Below, piece by piece: positions 34,619-43,280 of a stretch of DNA of 64,000 nucleotides; position 1 is the stretch's first letter; each line of letters opens with the position of its first letter. The position numbers and the translations under genes were made by a program. This DNA is from Kribbella sp. CA-293567 (lineage in GTDB: Bacteria; Actinomycetota; Actinomycetes; Propionibacteriales; Kribbellaceae), in assembly GCF_027627575.1 (NCBI RefSeq), contig NZ_CP114065.1, positions 6,944,001-7,008,000 on the forward strand. The letters are read 5' to 3'. The notes under the pieces are model-generated. The model had not been told where the DNA came from. It saw nothing but the letters and a program-made list of their open reading frames with translations, and searched no databases.

Positions 34619-35293
34619 TCAGGCCGCCGGGGGCATCAGCACGGTGTCGATCAGGTAAACGGTCGCGTTGGCGGTCTTCACGCCACCGCAGATGACCTTG
34701 GCGTTGTTGACCATCAAGGTGTCACCGGAGCCGGTGACGGTGACGGCGCCCTTCTGCACGGTGGTCTGCTTACCGACGACCGCGGCCGGGTCGAGCTGGC
34801 CGGGGACGACGTGGTAGGTCAGGATCGACGACAGCAGCGCCGAGTCGGTCTTCAAGGTGTTGATGGTCGCGGCCGGGATCTTCGCGAACGCCGAGTCGAT
34901 CGGGGCGAACACGGTGAACTCGCCGCCGTTGAGCGTCGAGACCAGGTCGACCTTCGGGTTCAGCTTGCCCGAGACCGCGGCGACCAGGGTCTTGAGCAGC
35001 GGGTTACCCGACGCGGCGGTGGCGACCGGGGCGGCGGCCATGCCGTCGACCGAGCCGGCGCCGGTCGGGTTGGCCTTGGCGTAGTCGGCGCAGCCCGGGC
35101 CGACCAGGCCGGCGGCGTTGTCCATCGACGCCGACGCCGACGGGGTCTCGGCCGGAGCCGAGGTCGAGGTGGAAGTGCTGGCCGAGGGAGAGCTGCTGCT
35201 GGAGCTGTCGTCGCCGCCACCACAGGCAGCGGTTGCGAACAGCAACGAAACGGCGGAAGCGGCCAGGACGACGCGCTTGAGGGTGTGCGACAT
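34619..35293 (-). CDS. fasciclin (FAS1) domain lipoprotein, MPT83-like
   Basis: A 224-residue surface lipoprotein: signal peptide with lipobox ATAAC, Ser/Thr/Ala tether to about residue 60, then one FAS1 domain (EFTVFAPIDSAFAKIPAATI, then LTYHVVPGQLDP and VYLIDTVLMP). FAS1 proteins act in adhesion. The mycobacterial MPT70/MPT83 proteins are of this type and can lie near sulfite-oxidase-like genes. Here it follows such a gene on the same strand by 89 bases. No sigma factor K pair is visible. Confidence 0.92.
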   Translation of the reverse strand: MSHTLKRVVLAASAVSLLFATAACGGGDDSSSSSSPSASTSTSTSAPAETPSASASMDNAAGLVGPGCADYAKANPTGAGSVDGMAAAPVATAASGNPLLKTLVAAVSGKLNPKVDLVSTLNGGEFTVFAPIDSAFAKIPAATINTLKTDSALLSSILTYHVVPGQLDPAAVVGKQTTVQKGAVTVTGSGDTLMVNNAKVICGGVKTANATVYLIDTVLMPPAA

Positions 35294-35382
35294 GACGATC
35301 GTTCTCCTTGGGGTGGGGATGTGCTGCTGCGACCTGCTGAGAAGCCGTCAGCTGGTGGGGGCTTGCGGGTGGAGCGGCCGAG

Positions 35383-37245
35383 TCACTCGACCATCACCAC
35401 CGTGTTGTGCAGGCCGCTCGACCCGTTGGGTCGTGGCGCCGCACGGTCGGCGGTCTGCACCTGTCCCGTGGCGTCTGTCGCCCGGACGGTGAGTGTGTGG
35501 TTGCCCGGCGTCGCGTCCCAGCGGAAGGTCCACTGACGCCAGGTGTCGATGCTGTTCTCGGCCGCGAGCTTCGCGGGCTGCCAGTCGCCGTCGTCGACCT
35601 GCACCTCGACCTTGGTGATGCCGCGGCGCTGAGCCCAGGCGGTACCGGCCGCAACGGCGGGTCCGGCCTTGATCCGGGCGAAACCCTTCGGTACGTCGAT
35701 CCGCGAGGAGGTCTTGATCGGCGCCTCGACCGACCAGCCACGGTCGGTCCAGTAGGCGCTGAAGTCCGAGAACTTGGTGACCTCGAAGTCGACGATCCAC
35801 TTGGTCGCGGAGACGTATCCGTACAGGCCGGGGACCACCATCCGGACCGGGAATCCGTGATCGAACGGCAGGGGCTCGCCGTTCATCCCGAGAGCGAAGA
35901 TCGCGTCCCGGCCGTCGGTGAGCGCCTGCAGCGGCGTACCGATGGTGAGGCCGTCGACGCTGGTCGACTTGACCGCGTCCGCGTCGCCCTGAACACCGGC
36001 TTCGCGCAGCAGTTCGGCGATCGGTACGCCGATCCAGCGGGCGTTGCCGACGTACGGGCCGCCGACCTCGTTGGAGACGCAGGTCAGGGTGATGTCGCGT
36101 TCGATCAGGCGTCGGTTGAGCAGGTCCGCGAAGCTCAGCCGCAGTTCGCGGTCGACCATGCCGTGGATGCGCAACTCCCAGGTGCGGGGATCGACCTTGG
36201 GCACGGTCAGCAGCGTGTCGACCCGGTAGAAGCTCGGGTTCGGGGTCACGAAGCGGCTGACGCCTGGTACGTCGGCTGCCACGCCGGCCGGCATCGGGCG
36301 CGCCTTGCTGGCGGGCACCGGGAGCTTGATCGCTCGCCGGGTCGCCTCGGTGACACCGTCGGGCAGAAGTTGCGAGGCTGCCAGGCCGCCGACACCGGCG
36401 ACCCCCAGAGCCATGGTGGTCGCCATGAACTTGCGGCGGTCGAACCCGTCAGGCGCGTCGGCGGCAGGAGGCTCCGAGGAGCCGGAGCCGGAGCCGGAGC
36501 CCGAGCCCGAGGCGTCAGTGGAGCTGGTGGCGTCGGTGGAGCTGTTGGTGACCCCGCTGGGAGCCGAGACCGCAGCGTCGCGGGGAGCGGCGCTGTTCGG
36601 AGCGGACGACTCTGGCGCTGCTGAGGCGGAGGCGGCCGTTTCCGCCGCAGCGTGCCGGGGAGCGGCGGTGTTCGAAGCAGACGACTCCGGAGCTGCGGAG
36701 GCGGAGGCGGAGCCAGCCGGAGCGGCGGAGGGCGCGGGTGAGTCGGTGCGGTTGGAGCCTTCGGCGGCGGGGATGTTCCGGCGTCCGCCGCCACCGAAGG
36801 GACTGAGGGAGAAGGCGCGGAGCACCAGGATCATCCCGGTCGTTGCTATCAGCAACGTGATGATGCCGGGCAGGACCTGCACGAAGTGGTTGGCCGCCAG
36901 CGTGCGGCCGGTGGCCGCGGCGAGGATGGCCAGCGCGCCGAGCAGCACCGTCATCCCGACGGCGACCCGCGGCTTGGTGGCGCCGATCGCGCCTGCCACC
37001 AGGGCGAACACCGTCACGACGAGCAGGACGACACCGATCAGTACCGGCTTGTCCGCGGTGCCCAGGTTCTTGACTGCGAAGTCCTTGGCCGGGCCGGGCG
37101 CCAGATCGATCAACTGGGTGCCTACACCGACCACAGGTGACGTACCGCCGGCCAGCGAAGCGGTCAGCTCACCGAGGCCGAGTCCTGCGCCGGCGGCGAG
37201 CAAACCTCCCAGCGCTGCCAGGGCCTTGCGTTTCCTTGTGGTCAT
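35383..37245 (-). CDS. membrane-anchored molybdopterin oxidoreductase (sulfite oxidase-like)
   Basis: A 620-residue protein. About four membrane helices fill residues 8-145; a low-complexity Ser/Ala/Pro linker (150-255) follows, with a repeated unit (SAAPESSA...NAAPR). A Tat-like DRRKFMATTMALGVAGVGG near 270 leads into the catalytic domain. The molybdenum-ligand cysteine is in ITLTCVSNEVGGPYVGNARW, and the C-terminal dimer domain ends VQTADRA. It probably works outside the membrane, passing electrons to an unidentified acceptor. Substrate (sulfite or other) is not proven. Confidence 0.88.
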   Translation of the reverse strand: MTTRKRKALAALGGLLAAGAGLGLGELTASLAGGTSPVVGVGTQLIDLAPGPAKDFAVKNLGTADKPVLIGVVLLVVTVFALVAGAIGATKPRVAVGMTVLLGALAILAAATGRTLAANHFVQVLPGIITLLIATTGMILVLRAFSLSPFGGGGRRNIPAAEGSNRTDSPAPSAAPAGSASASAAPESSASNTAAPRHAAAETAASASAAPESSAPNSAAPRDAAVSAPSGVTNSSTDATSSTDASGSGSGSGSGSSEPPAADAPDGFDRRKFMATTMALGVAGVGGLAASQLLPDGVTEATRRAIKLPVPASKARPMPAGVAADVPGVSRFVTPNPSFYRVDTLLTVPKVDPRTWELRIHGMVDRELRLSFADLLNRRLIERDITLTCVSNEVGGPYVGNARWIGVPIAELLREAGVQGDADAVKSTSVDGLTIGTPLQALTDGRDAIFALGMNGEPLPFDHGFPVRMVVPGLYGYVSATKWIVDFEVTKFSDFSAYWTDRGWSVEAPIKTSSRIDVPKGFARIKAGPAVAAGTAWAQRRGITKVEVQVDDGDWQPAKLAAENSIDTWRQWTFRWDATPGNHTLTVRATDATGQVQTADRAAPRPNGSSGLHNTVVMVE

Positions 37246-37338
37246 GCCAGTACTTCGGGCCCGACCACGGCCCGGATGGGTGCGGATCGAAGAAAGTTCT
37301 CAGCTTCCCGCGACCGGCCCCCAGGACTTCCTTACCTG

Positions 37339-37986
37339 TCAGGGATTCTGTGGCCCCGCGTAGTCCCCCGGCCAGTCGGCCCACCGGATCCGGCTGATGT
37401 CGCGGACCTCGCCGAGCGTGGACCACTCGTTGCGGCCGATCCGGGCCAGCGGCCGCAGCCGGGTGATCTCGGGGTGGTTCCCGTCCAGCATCGCCTCGTC
37501 GATGCTGATGTGCCGCACCTGACCGATCACCACGGTCGAGTCGCCCAGCTCCAAGGTGGTGTGCAGCGTGCACTCGATCGCGACCGGCGACTCCGCCACC
37601 CGCGGCACGGCGACCGTCGCGCTGGGTTCGAGGTGCAGCCCGACGGCGGCGAACTCGTCGACCTCCGGCGGGAAGTTCGTCGCCGTCGCGTTCACCTGCT
37701 CGAACAGCGGCTCGGCCGCGAAGTTGACCACGAACTCGCCGGTCGCCTCCACGTTGGTCAGGCTGTCCTTGCGCCCGACCGAGGTGAACTGCACCATCGG
37801 CGGGTCGACGCACGCCACCGTGAAGAACGAGTGCGGGGCCAGGTTGAGCACCCCCTCGGCCGACCGGGACGAGACCCACGCGATCGGCCGCGGCACGATC
37901 ACCGCGGTCATCACGGCGTAGAAGTCCCTGTTGCTGACCAGTTCCGGATCCACGTTTCTCCGCACGTCCGCCAGTATGTCCTGCAT
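37339..37986 (-). CDS. flavin reductase family protein
   Basis: A 215-residue FMN-binding split-barrel protein: FYAVMTAVIVPRPIAWVSSR, NLAPHSFFTVACVDPPMVQF, then FVVNFAAEPLFEQVNATATN. It probably reduces FMN with NAD(P)H or binds flavin. The ATG at 37984-37986 overlaps the ATG of the divergent kinase gene at 37985; a GTG at 37965 is the alternative start and would separate the two. The gene precedes no other in the same direction within 90 bases. Confidence 0.87.
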   Translation of the reverse strand: MQDILADVRRNVDPELVSNRDFYAVMTAVIVPRPIAWVSSRSAEGVLNLAPHSFFTVACVDPPMVQFTSVGRKDSLTNVEATGEFVVNFAAEPLFEQVNATATNFPPEVDEFAAVGLHLEPSATVAVPRVAESPVAIECTLHTTLELGDSTVVIGQVRHISIDEAMLDGNHPEITRLRPLARIGRNEWSTLGEVRDISRIRWADWPGDYAGPQNP

Positions 37987-38866
37987 GCAGTTCCTGCTCC
38001 GCGACACGCTGGCCACCCGGTACGGCGTACCGGCCGAAGCGATTCGCGAAGTACCGGGTGGTGTCGCCAACCGTGCCTACACGCTGGGCGACGACCTGTT
38101 CGTCCGCATTCCTCGCCGCGCCGCCTTCGAGGCCGATCTGGTCAAGGAGGCGACCGTCATCCCGCTGGCCCGCGCGGCCGGCGTACGCACGCCGCCGATC
38201 GTCGACTTCGACACCACCCGCGGTCTCGTCGACGCGCCGTACATGGTGCTCGAGCGTGTGCACGGCACCGACCTGGTCGAGGGCGCCACTCCCCCGTCAG
38301 GCTTCTGGCAGGAGCTGGGCCGTCAGCTCACCTTGCTGCACAAGGTCGCCCAGCAGCCGACAGGCGTACCGGCAGACGACGGAGGCGGCGATCCTCGCCC
38401 CACAGTGGACGGGCTGGCAACGAAGGGCTACCTCGATCTGGGGACGGCGCGCTGGCTGCTCGGCGTGTTCGATCACCTGGCGACGTACGTCGATCCGGGG
38501 CGGCCGCCAGTACTCCTGCACGGTGATGTGGGTCAGCAGAACCTCATGCTCCGGGACAACCAACTGCAGGCGATCATCGACTGGGGTGACGCCGCGTGGG
38601 GGCCACCCGGGATGGAGTTCGCCAAGCTCACGCTGGAACAGGTCGCCGCGACCCTGTCCGGCTACAGCGGCCGGGAGGGGCTGGAAGCCTCAGCGCTGTG
38701 GTTTCACCTGAGCTGGGGGCTCAGTGGCCTCACCAAGGGTCCGCAGCCGGGTCAGCGGCACTGGACCGCTCCCCCGGGCAGCCGGCTCCTCGGCGTACTG
38801 CGTTTCTATGCCTCGTCGCCGCCCGAGCCCTGGCCGGAGCTGCTCAGTCAGAAGACCGGCTACTGA
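37985..38866 (+). CDS. aminoglycoside phosphotransferase-family kinase
   Basis: A 293-residue APH/choline kinase-fold phosphotransferase: glycine loop VPGGVANRAYTLGDDLFVRI, catalytic loop LLHGDVGQQNLMLRD, and metal motif IIDWGDAAWG. All key residues are intact, unlike the pseudogene at 33.8 kb. Substrate unknown; such kinases act on sugars, homoserine or antibiotics. ATG 37985 or 37976 are possible starts; both abut the divergent flavin reductase start. Confidence 0.85.
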   Translation: MQFLLRDTLATRYGVPAEAIREVPGGVANRAYTLGDDLFVRIPRRAAFEADLVKEATVIPLARAAGVRTPPIVDFDTTRGLVDAPYMVLERVHGTDLVEGATPPSGFWQELGRQLTLLHKVAQQPTGVPADDGGGDPRPTVDGLATKGYLDLGTARWLLGVFDHLATYVDPGRPPVLLHGDVGQQNLMLRDNQLQAIIDWGDAAWGPPGMEFAKLTLEQVAATLSGYSGREGLEASALWFHLSWGLSGLTKGPQPGQRHWTAPPGSRLLGVLRFYASSPPEPWPELLSQKTGY

Positions 38867-38930
38867 CACTCACAACTGCCGCGAAACAAGGGTTCGCCGC
38901 TTGTCACGACATGGGGCACACTGAGGAATT

Positions 38931-39965
38931 GTGACTGACTACGTAGCCGCTCAGGACCGGTACGACGACCAGATGACCTATCGGCGCAGTGGCCGCAGCG
39001 GACTGCGGCTGCCGGCCATCTCGCTGGGACTCTGGCACAACTTCGGCGGGGACAGGCCGCTCGACACCCAGCGCGACATCCTGCGCCGGGCGTTCGACCT
39101 CGGCGTCACCCACTTCGACCTGGCGAACAACTACGGCCCGCCGTACGGCTCGGCCGAGACCAACTTCGGCGGCCACTTCGCGCGCGACTTCAAGCCGTAC
39201 CGCGACGAGCTGCTGATCTCCAGCAAGGCCGGCTACGACATGTGGCCGGGACCGTACGGTCAGGGCGGTGGCTCCCGCAAGTACGTGCTCGCCTCGCTCG
39301 ACCAGTCGCTGGAGCGGATGGGCCTCGACTACGTCGACATCTTCTACTCCCACCGGTTCGACCCGGACACCCCGCTGGAGGAGACGATGGGCGCGCTCGA
39401 CACCGCCGTCCGCTCCGGCAAGGCGCTGTACGCCGGCATCTCGTCGTACTCCGCCGAGAAAACCCGCGAGGCCGCCGCGATCCTCGACCAGCTCGGTACG
39501 CCGCTGCTGATCCACCAGCCGTCGTACTCGATGCTGAACCGCTGGATCGAGGAGGACCTGCTGGACGCCGTCGGCGAGCTGGGAGTCGGCGTGATCGCCT
39601 TCTCGCCGCTGGCCCAGGGGCTGCTCACCGACCGGTACCTGGACGGCATCCCGGAGGGGTCCCGGGCCTCCAAGGGCACCTCGCTGGGCACCGACCAGCT
39701 GACGGAGGAGACCCTGGGGCACGTCCGCGCGCTGAACGAGATCGCCCAGCAGCGCGGCCAGTCGGTCGCCCAGCTGGCCCTGGCCTGGACGCTGCGCGAC
39801 GAGCGCGTCACCAGCGCGCTGATCGGCGCCTCCAGCGTCGCCCAGCTGGAGAACAACCTGGCCGCGGTCGGCAACCTGAAGTTCAGCCAGGCCGAACTGG
39901 ACGCGATCGACGCCGACGCCGTCGAGGCCGGCATCAACCTGTGGAAGAAGAGCTCGGACCACTAG
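38931..39965 (+). CDS. aldo/keto reductase (YghZ-like)
   Basis: A 344-residue aldo/keto reductase of the L-glyceraldehyde 3-phosphate reductase (YghZ) group. It has the tyrosine in FDLANNYGPPYG, lysine in ISSKAGYDMWPGPYG, and histidine in YSHRFDPDTPLEET. NADPH-dependent reduction of aldehydes, including methylglyoxal, is expected. The GTG follows GAGGAATT. It ends the plus-strand unit and is followed by a strong terminator. Confidence 0.92.
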   Translation: MTDYVAAQDRYDDQMTYRRSGRSGLRLPAISLGLWHNFGGDRPLDTQRDILRRAFDLGVTHFDLANNYGPPYGSAETNFGGHFARDFKPYRDELLISSKAGYDMWPGPYGQGGGSRKYVLASLDQSLERMGLDYVDIFYSHRFDPDTPLEETMGALDTAVRSGKALYAGISSYSAEKTREAAAILDQLGTPLLIHQPSYSMLNRWIEEDLLDAVGELGVGVIAFSPLAQGLLTDRYLDGIPEGSRASKGTSLGTDQLTEETLGHVRALNEIAQQRGQSVAQLALAWTLRDERVTSALIGASSVAQLENNLAAVGNLKFSQAELDAIDADAVEAGINLWKKSSDH

Positions 39966-39980
39966 CGCGCCGAGGACAGC

Positions 39981-40027
39981 GATCGGGCCCGTCACCGCCG
40001 GATGCCTCCGGTGGGACGGGCCCGATC
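39981..40027. terminator. strong hairpin after the aldo/keto reductase
   Basis: A perfect 13-bp stem joins GATCGGGCCCGTC (39981-39993) and GACGGGCCCGATC (40015-40027), with an inner hairpin in the loop. No T tract follows. Confidence 0.85.
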
Positions 40028-40032
40028 TGAAA

Positions 40033-40147
40033 CCCGCCCCCACTGCGCCTGGTTGTGAGGGTGGGCCTGGTTCCCGCCGCCGCTGCGCCTGGTGTGCGGC
40101 GGTGGGACCCTGCGCCCTCCCCCGCTGCGCCTGGTGTGCGGGGGAGG
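40033..40147. repeat. three tandem hairpins sharing one loop sequence
   Basis: Hairpin 1: arms 40033-40043 and 40055-40065, loop TGCGCCTGGTT. Hairpin 2: arms 40073-40083 and 40096-40106, loop TGCGCCTGGTGT. Hairpin 3: arms 40116-40125 and 40138-40147, the same loop. Stems differ in sequence (CCCGCCGCCGC versus CCTCCCCCGC, for example) yet pair fully or nearly so. They lie between two convergent genes, next to the terminator at 39981. Confidence 0.92.
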
Positions 40148-40159
40148 ACGGTTCGTGGG

Positions 40160-41143
40160 TTACTTCAGGGCGTCGATCGCCTTCTTCGCTCCGGGGTGCA
40201 GCTCGACCGGATCGGTAGCGGCGGCCTCCTCCAGTTTGATCCCCTTGGCCGCCGCGTTCACCGCGACCAGCGCGTCCTGGTTGTCGTAGATCGCCTTGGT
40301 CAGCTTCTCCGCCAGCTCGTCCGGCATGTTCCTCCGAACCAGCAGGACGTTCGGCACGATGATCGTCGCCACGTCACCCGGCTGCTTGTAGGTCGCCGCC
40401 GGAATGTTGCCCTGGGCATAGATCGTGCCGTAGGTCTTGTTCAGCGCGGGCAGCAGATCGGTGATCGGGATCAGCTTGACGTCCTTGCCGAGGCTGGTGG
40501 TCAGATCGGTGATGCCACCGGTCGGCAGCCCACCGGACCAGACCAGCGCGTCGATCGAGCCGGCCTTCATCCCGTCCACCGACTCCGGCAGCCCGAGCCG
40601 CTGCGCCTTGACGTCGCGGGCCGGGTCCAGCCCTGCCGCCGTGAGCAACCGCCGGGCGATCACCTCGGTGCCGGAGTTCGGCGAGCCGGTGGAGACCCGC
40701 TTGCCCTTCAAGTCGGAGAACTTGGTGATCCCGGCCGACGCACGGACCGCGACCTGGGTGTAGTTCGGGTAGAGCCGGGTCAGCGCGACCACGTCCTGCT
40801 TGGTCTTGAAGCTGTTCTCACCCTTGACCGCGTCGGCGGCGGTGTCGCCGAGGGAGAACGCGATGTCGTAGTTGCCGGCCACCAGTCCCTGGACGTTCTG
40901 CACCGAGGCGCCGGTCTCGCTGGCGGTCGCGCGGTAGCCCTCGACCTTCTCCGAGAAGACCTTCGCCATCGCGCCACCGAGCTGGTAGTAGACACCGGTC
41001 GTGTTGCCGGTGGCGATGGTGAGCCGGCCGCTGTCGGTCCCGGCTCCGCCGGCTTCAGGCTCTCGCTGTCCACCGCACGCGACCAGCGAGACGGCGGCAG
41101 CGACCGCGACCACGGCGGCGGGAAGACGTCGACTAGTTCTCAT
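40160..41143 (-). CDS. TAXI-family TRAP solute-binding lipoprotein
   Basis: A 327-residue receptor of a TRAP-TAXI importer. Lipobox LVAC follows a short signal; the mature protein has the TAXI fold (TIATGNTTGVYYQLGGAMAK, ATASETGASVQNVQGLVAGN, VSTGSPNSGTEVIARRLL). Ligands of homologues are dicarboxylates such as glutamate or 2-oxoglutarate; this one is unknown. It starts within the last 11 bases of the permease gene, so they are co-translated. Confidence 0.93.
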   Translation of the reverse strand: MRTSRRLPAAVVAVAAAVSLVACGGQREPEAGGAGTDSGRLTIATGNTTGVYYQLGGAMAKVFSEKVEGYRATASETGASVQNVQGLVAGNYDIAFSLGDTAADAVKGENSFKTKQDVVALTRLYPNYTQVAVRASAGITKFSDLKGKRVSTGSPNSGTEVIARRLLTAAGLDPARDVKAQRLGLPESVDGMKAGSIDALVWSGGLPTGGITDLTTSLGKDVKLIPITDLLPALNKTYGTIYAQGNIPAATYKQPGDVATIIVPNVLLVRRNMPDELAEKLTKAIYDNQDALVAVNAAAKGIKLEEAAATDPVELHPGAKKAIDALK

Positions 41144-43163
41144 TGGTGGCGGGTCCTTCCGTTGGTCCGGTCAGGCGGTAGCGCCGGACCAGGTTGATGA
41201 CGACGGCGACAACAAGCAAACCGATTCCGGCCGCGATGGTTACGGGCGCCAGGTAGAGCAGCAGCAACGCGGCCGGGACACAGAGCAGCCGCTCGGCCCA
41301 GCCGGCCGCGATCACGATCCAGCCACCCGTCACGACCGCCAGCGCCGCGACGGCGAGCATAGAGACCGCCAGGGTCCACACCATCCCGATCAGGCTGCCC
41401 TGTCCCAGCAAGTGAGCGCCGTTGTCGGTGAGCACGAACGCGAACGGCACCAGGAACGCGGGCAGCGTGTACTTCCAGGCCTGCCACATCGTCGGCATCA
41501 CCTTGCCGCCGGTGATCGCGGAGGTCGCGACGGCGGCGAGCGCGGTCGGTGGCGACACCTCGGACAGGACCGCGTAGTAGAAGATGAACATGTAGGCCTC
41601 GGGCGCGGTGATGCCCAGCTGCACCAGCGCAGGCGCGATGATCACCGCAGCGATGATGAACGAGGCCGTCACCGGCACTGCCAGGCCGAGGATCAGGACG
41701 GCGAACGCCGACAGCACCACGGTCAGGATCAGCACCACGGTCTGGTTGTCGGTCAGCTCCTTGGCCGCGTCGACGATGATCGAGGCCAGGTTCAGGCCGA
41801 GCCCGGTCTGGGTGGTCACCGCGACGATCACCCCGGCGACCGCGCAGGTCGCCACCACCGGCAGCACCGAACGGGTGCCCTGGGCAAGCGCTTTGAACAG
41901 CGGCCCGGCGGTCAGCCGGTGCTCACGGTCCAGGAACGACAGCGCGATCTGCAGCAGGACGGCGTACACGACGGCCTTGAACGGCGGCACGTCCACCGCC
42001 ATGAAGGCGATGATCACGAACAACGACAGGAAGTGGTAGCTGAACCTCTTCAGCAGCTTCCAGGCCGACTGGGTGGAGGCCTCCCCCTCGGTGGTGCCGT
42101 GCCGGCGGGCGTCCATCTCGATCGCGAGCAGGATGCCCAGGTAGTAGAGGATCGTCGGGATCACCGCGTAGCCGAGCACCGTCAGGTACGACACCTGGAG
42201 GAACTCGGCGATGATGAACGCGGCGGCGCCCAGCGTCGGCGGCGAGAGGATCGCGCCGATCCCGGCCGCGGCGAGCATGCCGCCCGCGGGCTCCGGCGGG
42301 TAGCCCGCGCGGCGCAGGATCGGCCACGACACGGTGCCCAGCGAGACGGCGGTCGCGGTACCGGAACCGGAGACGCTGCCGAGCAGGAAGCCGGCCAGGG
42401 TGACGGTCCGGCCGGGGGCGGTCCGGCTGCGCTTGAAGGCCGCGAAGGACAGGTCGATGAAGAACTTGCCGGCGCCGGAGTGGTCCAGCACGGCGCCGTA
42501 GATGGTGAAGAGCACGATGTAACTGGCGGCGACGTTCAGCGGCGTACCGTAGAAACCTGCCGTGCCCATCGTCAACTGGGCGATGATCGCGTCGAAGTTG
42601 AAGCCCTGGTGGGCCAGCGACCAGGTGTAGGGCAGGAAGCCGCCGTAGTACGCGTAGGCGACGAACAACAGGCTGACCAGCGGCAGGACCCAGCCCGTCG
42701 TACGGCGGCAGGCCTCGAGCAGCAGGACGAGCAGGAGAGCGCCGGTCAGTACGTCGAGACCCGTCGGAGCCTGCCGGCGCTCGAGGAAGCCGTCGAAGTC
42801 GAGCAGCGGATAGAGGCAGACCGCCAGCGCGACCAGCGCGAGGATCCAGTCGGTGACGCCCGGGTCGTCGGTCTTGCGGGCCTTGAACGGATTGACGAAG
42901 GCCGGCACCCGCCAGCCCCGATAGCACAACAAGGTGATCGGCAGGACGGCTGCGAGAAAGATCACTAAATAGAACTGCGTGCCGGCCGCCAGCGGAAAGA
43001 ACACCTGGAGCAGTACGCCGACGCTGATCACGGCACACCAGACCGAGATCACCCGGTCCAGGGCAGGACGGAGTCGCCGAGCGGGCTTTTCCTGCTCGTA
43101 CTCGGCCAGTTCGGACTCGGAGAGCGTGGCGCTGCCAGCCCCCGGTGTTGCACCGACAGTCAT
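41133..43163 (-). CDS. TRAP transporter fused permease (DctQM)
   Basis: A 676-residue membrane protein in which the small (four-helix) and large (twelve-helix) TRAP subunits are fused. TRAP motifs are in GSVSGSGTATAVSLGTVSWP and GMLAAAGIGAILSPPTLGAA. It imports an organic acid using a sodium or proton gradient with the TAXI receptor. ATG 43163 has GGAGGG upstream. A response regulator/kinase pair diverges from it and probably controls it. Confidence 0.95.
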   Translation of the reverse strand: MTVGATPGAGSATLSESELAEYEQEKPARRLRPALDRVISVWCAVISVGVLLQVFFPLAAGTQFYLVIFLAAVLPITLLCYRGWRVPAFVNPFKARKTDDPGVTDWILALVALAVCLYPLLDFDGFLERRQAPTGLDVLTGALLLVLLLEACRRTTGWVLPLVSLLFVAYAYYGGFLPYTWSLAHQGFNFDAIIAQLTMGTAGFYGTPLNVAASYIVLFTIYGAVLDHSGAGKFFIDLSFAAFKRSRTAPGRTVTLAGFLLGSVSGSGTATAVSLGTVSWPILRRAGYPPEPAGGMLAAAGIGAILSPPTLGAAAFIIAEFLQVSYLTVLGYAVIPTILYYLGILLAIEMDARRHGTTEGEASTQSAWKLLKRFSYHFLSLFVIIAFMAVDVPPFKAVVYAVLLQIALSFLDREHRLTAGPLFKALAQGTRSVLPVVATCAVAGVIVAVTTQTGLGLNLASIIVDAAKELTDNQTVVLILTVVLSAFAVLILGLAVPVTASFIIAAVIIAPALVQLGITAPEAYMFIFYYAVLSEVSPPTALAAVATSAITGGKVMPTMWQAWKYTLPAFLVPFAFVLTDNGAHLLGQGSLIGMVWTLAVSMLAVAALAVVTGGWIVIAAGWAERLLCVPAALLLLYLAPVTIAAGIGLLVVAVVINLVRRYRLTGPTEGPATNEN

Positions 43164-43280
43164 CGAACGGTTCCCTCCTGTGGTCGAAGGCTAGTGTTGC
43201 CGACCACGCCGTGCAGTCGCATGATTACGTCTTTACCAAGATCTGACACATAACCCTGCTCCCTGCCCTACGATCACGGC

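Noticed and set aside
41001..42968. 655-residue plus-strand frame across the TRAP genes
   Set aside because: Very rich in Arg, Asp, Gln and His without any domain, and opposite two well-recognised transporter genes.
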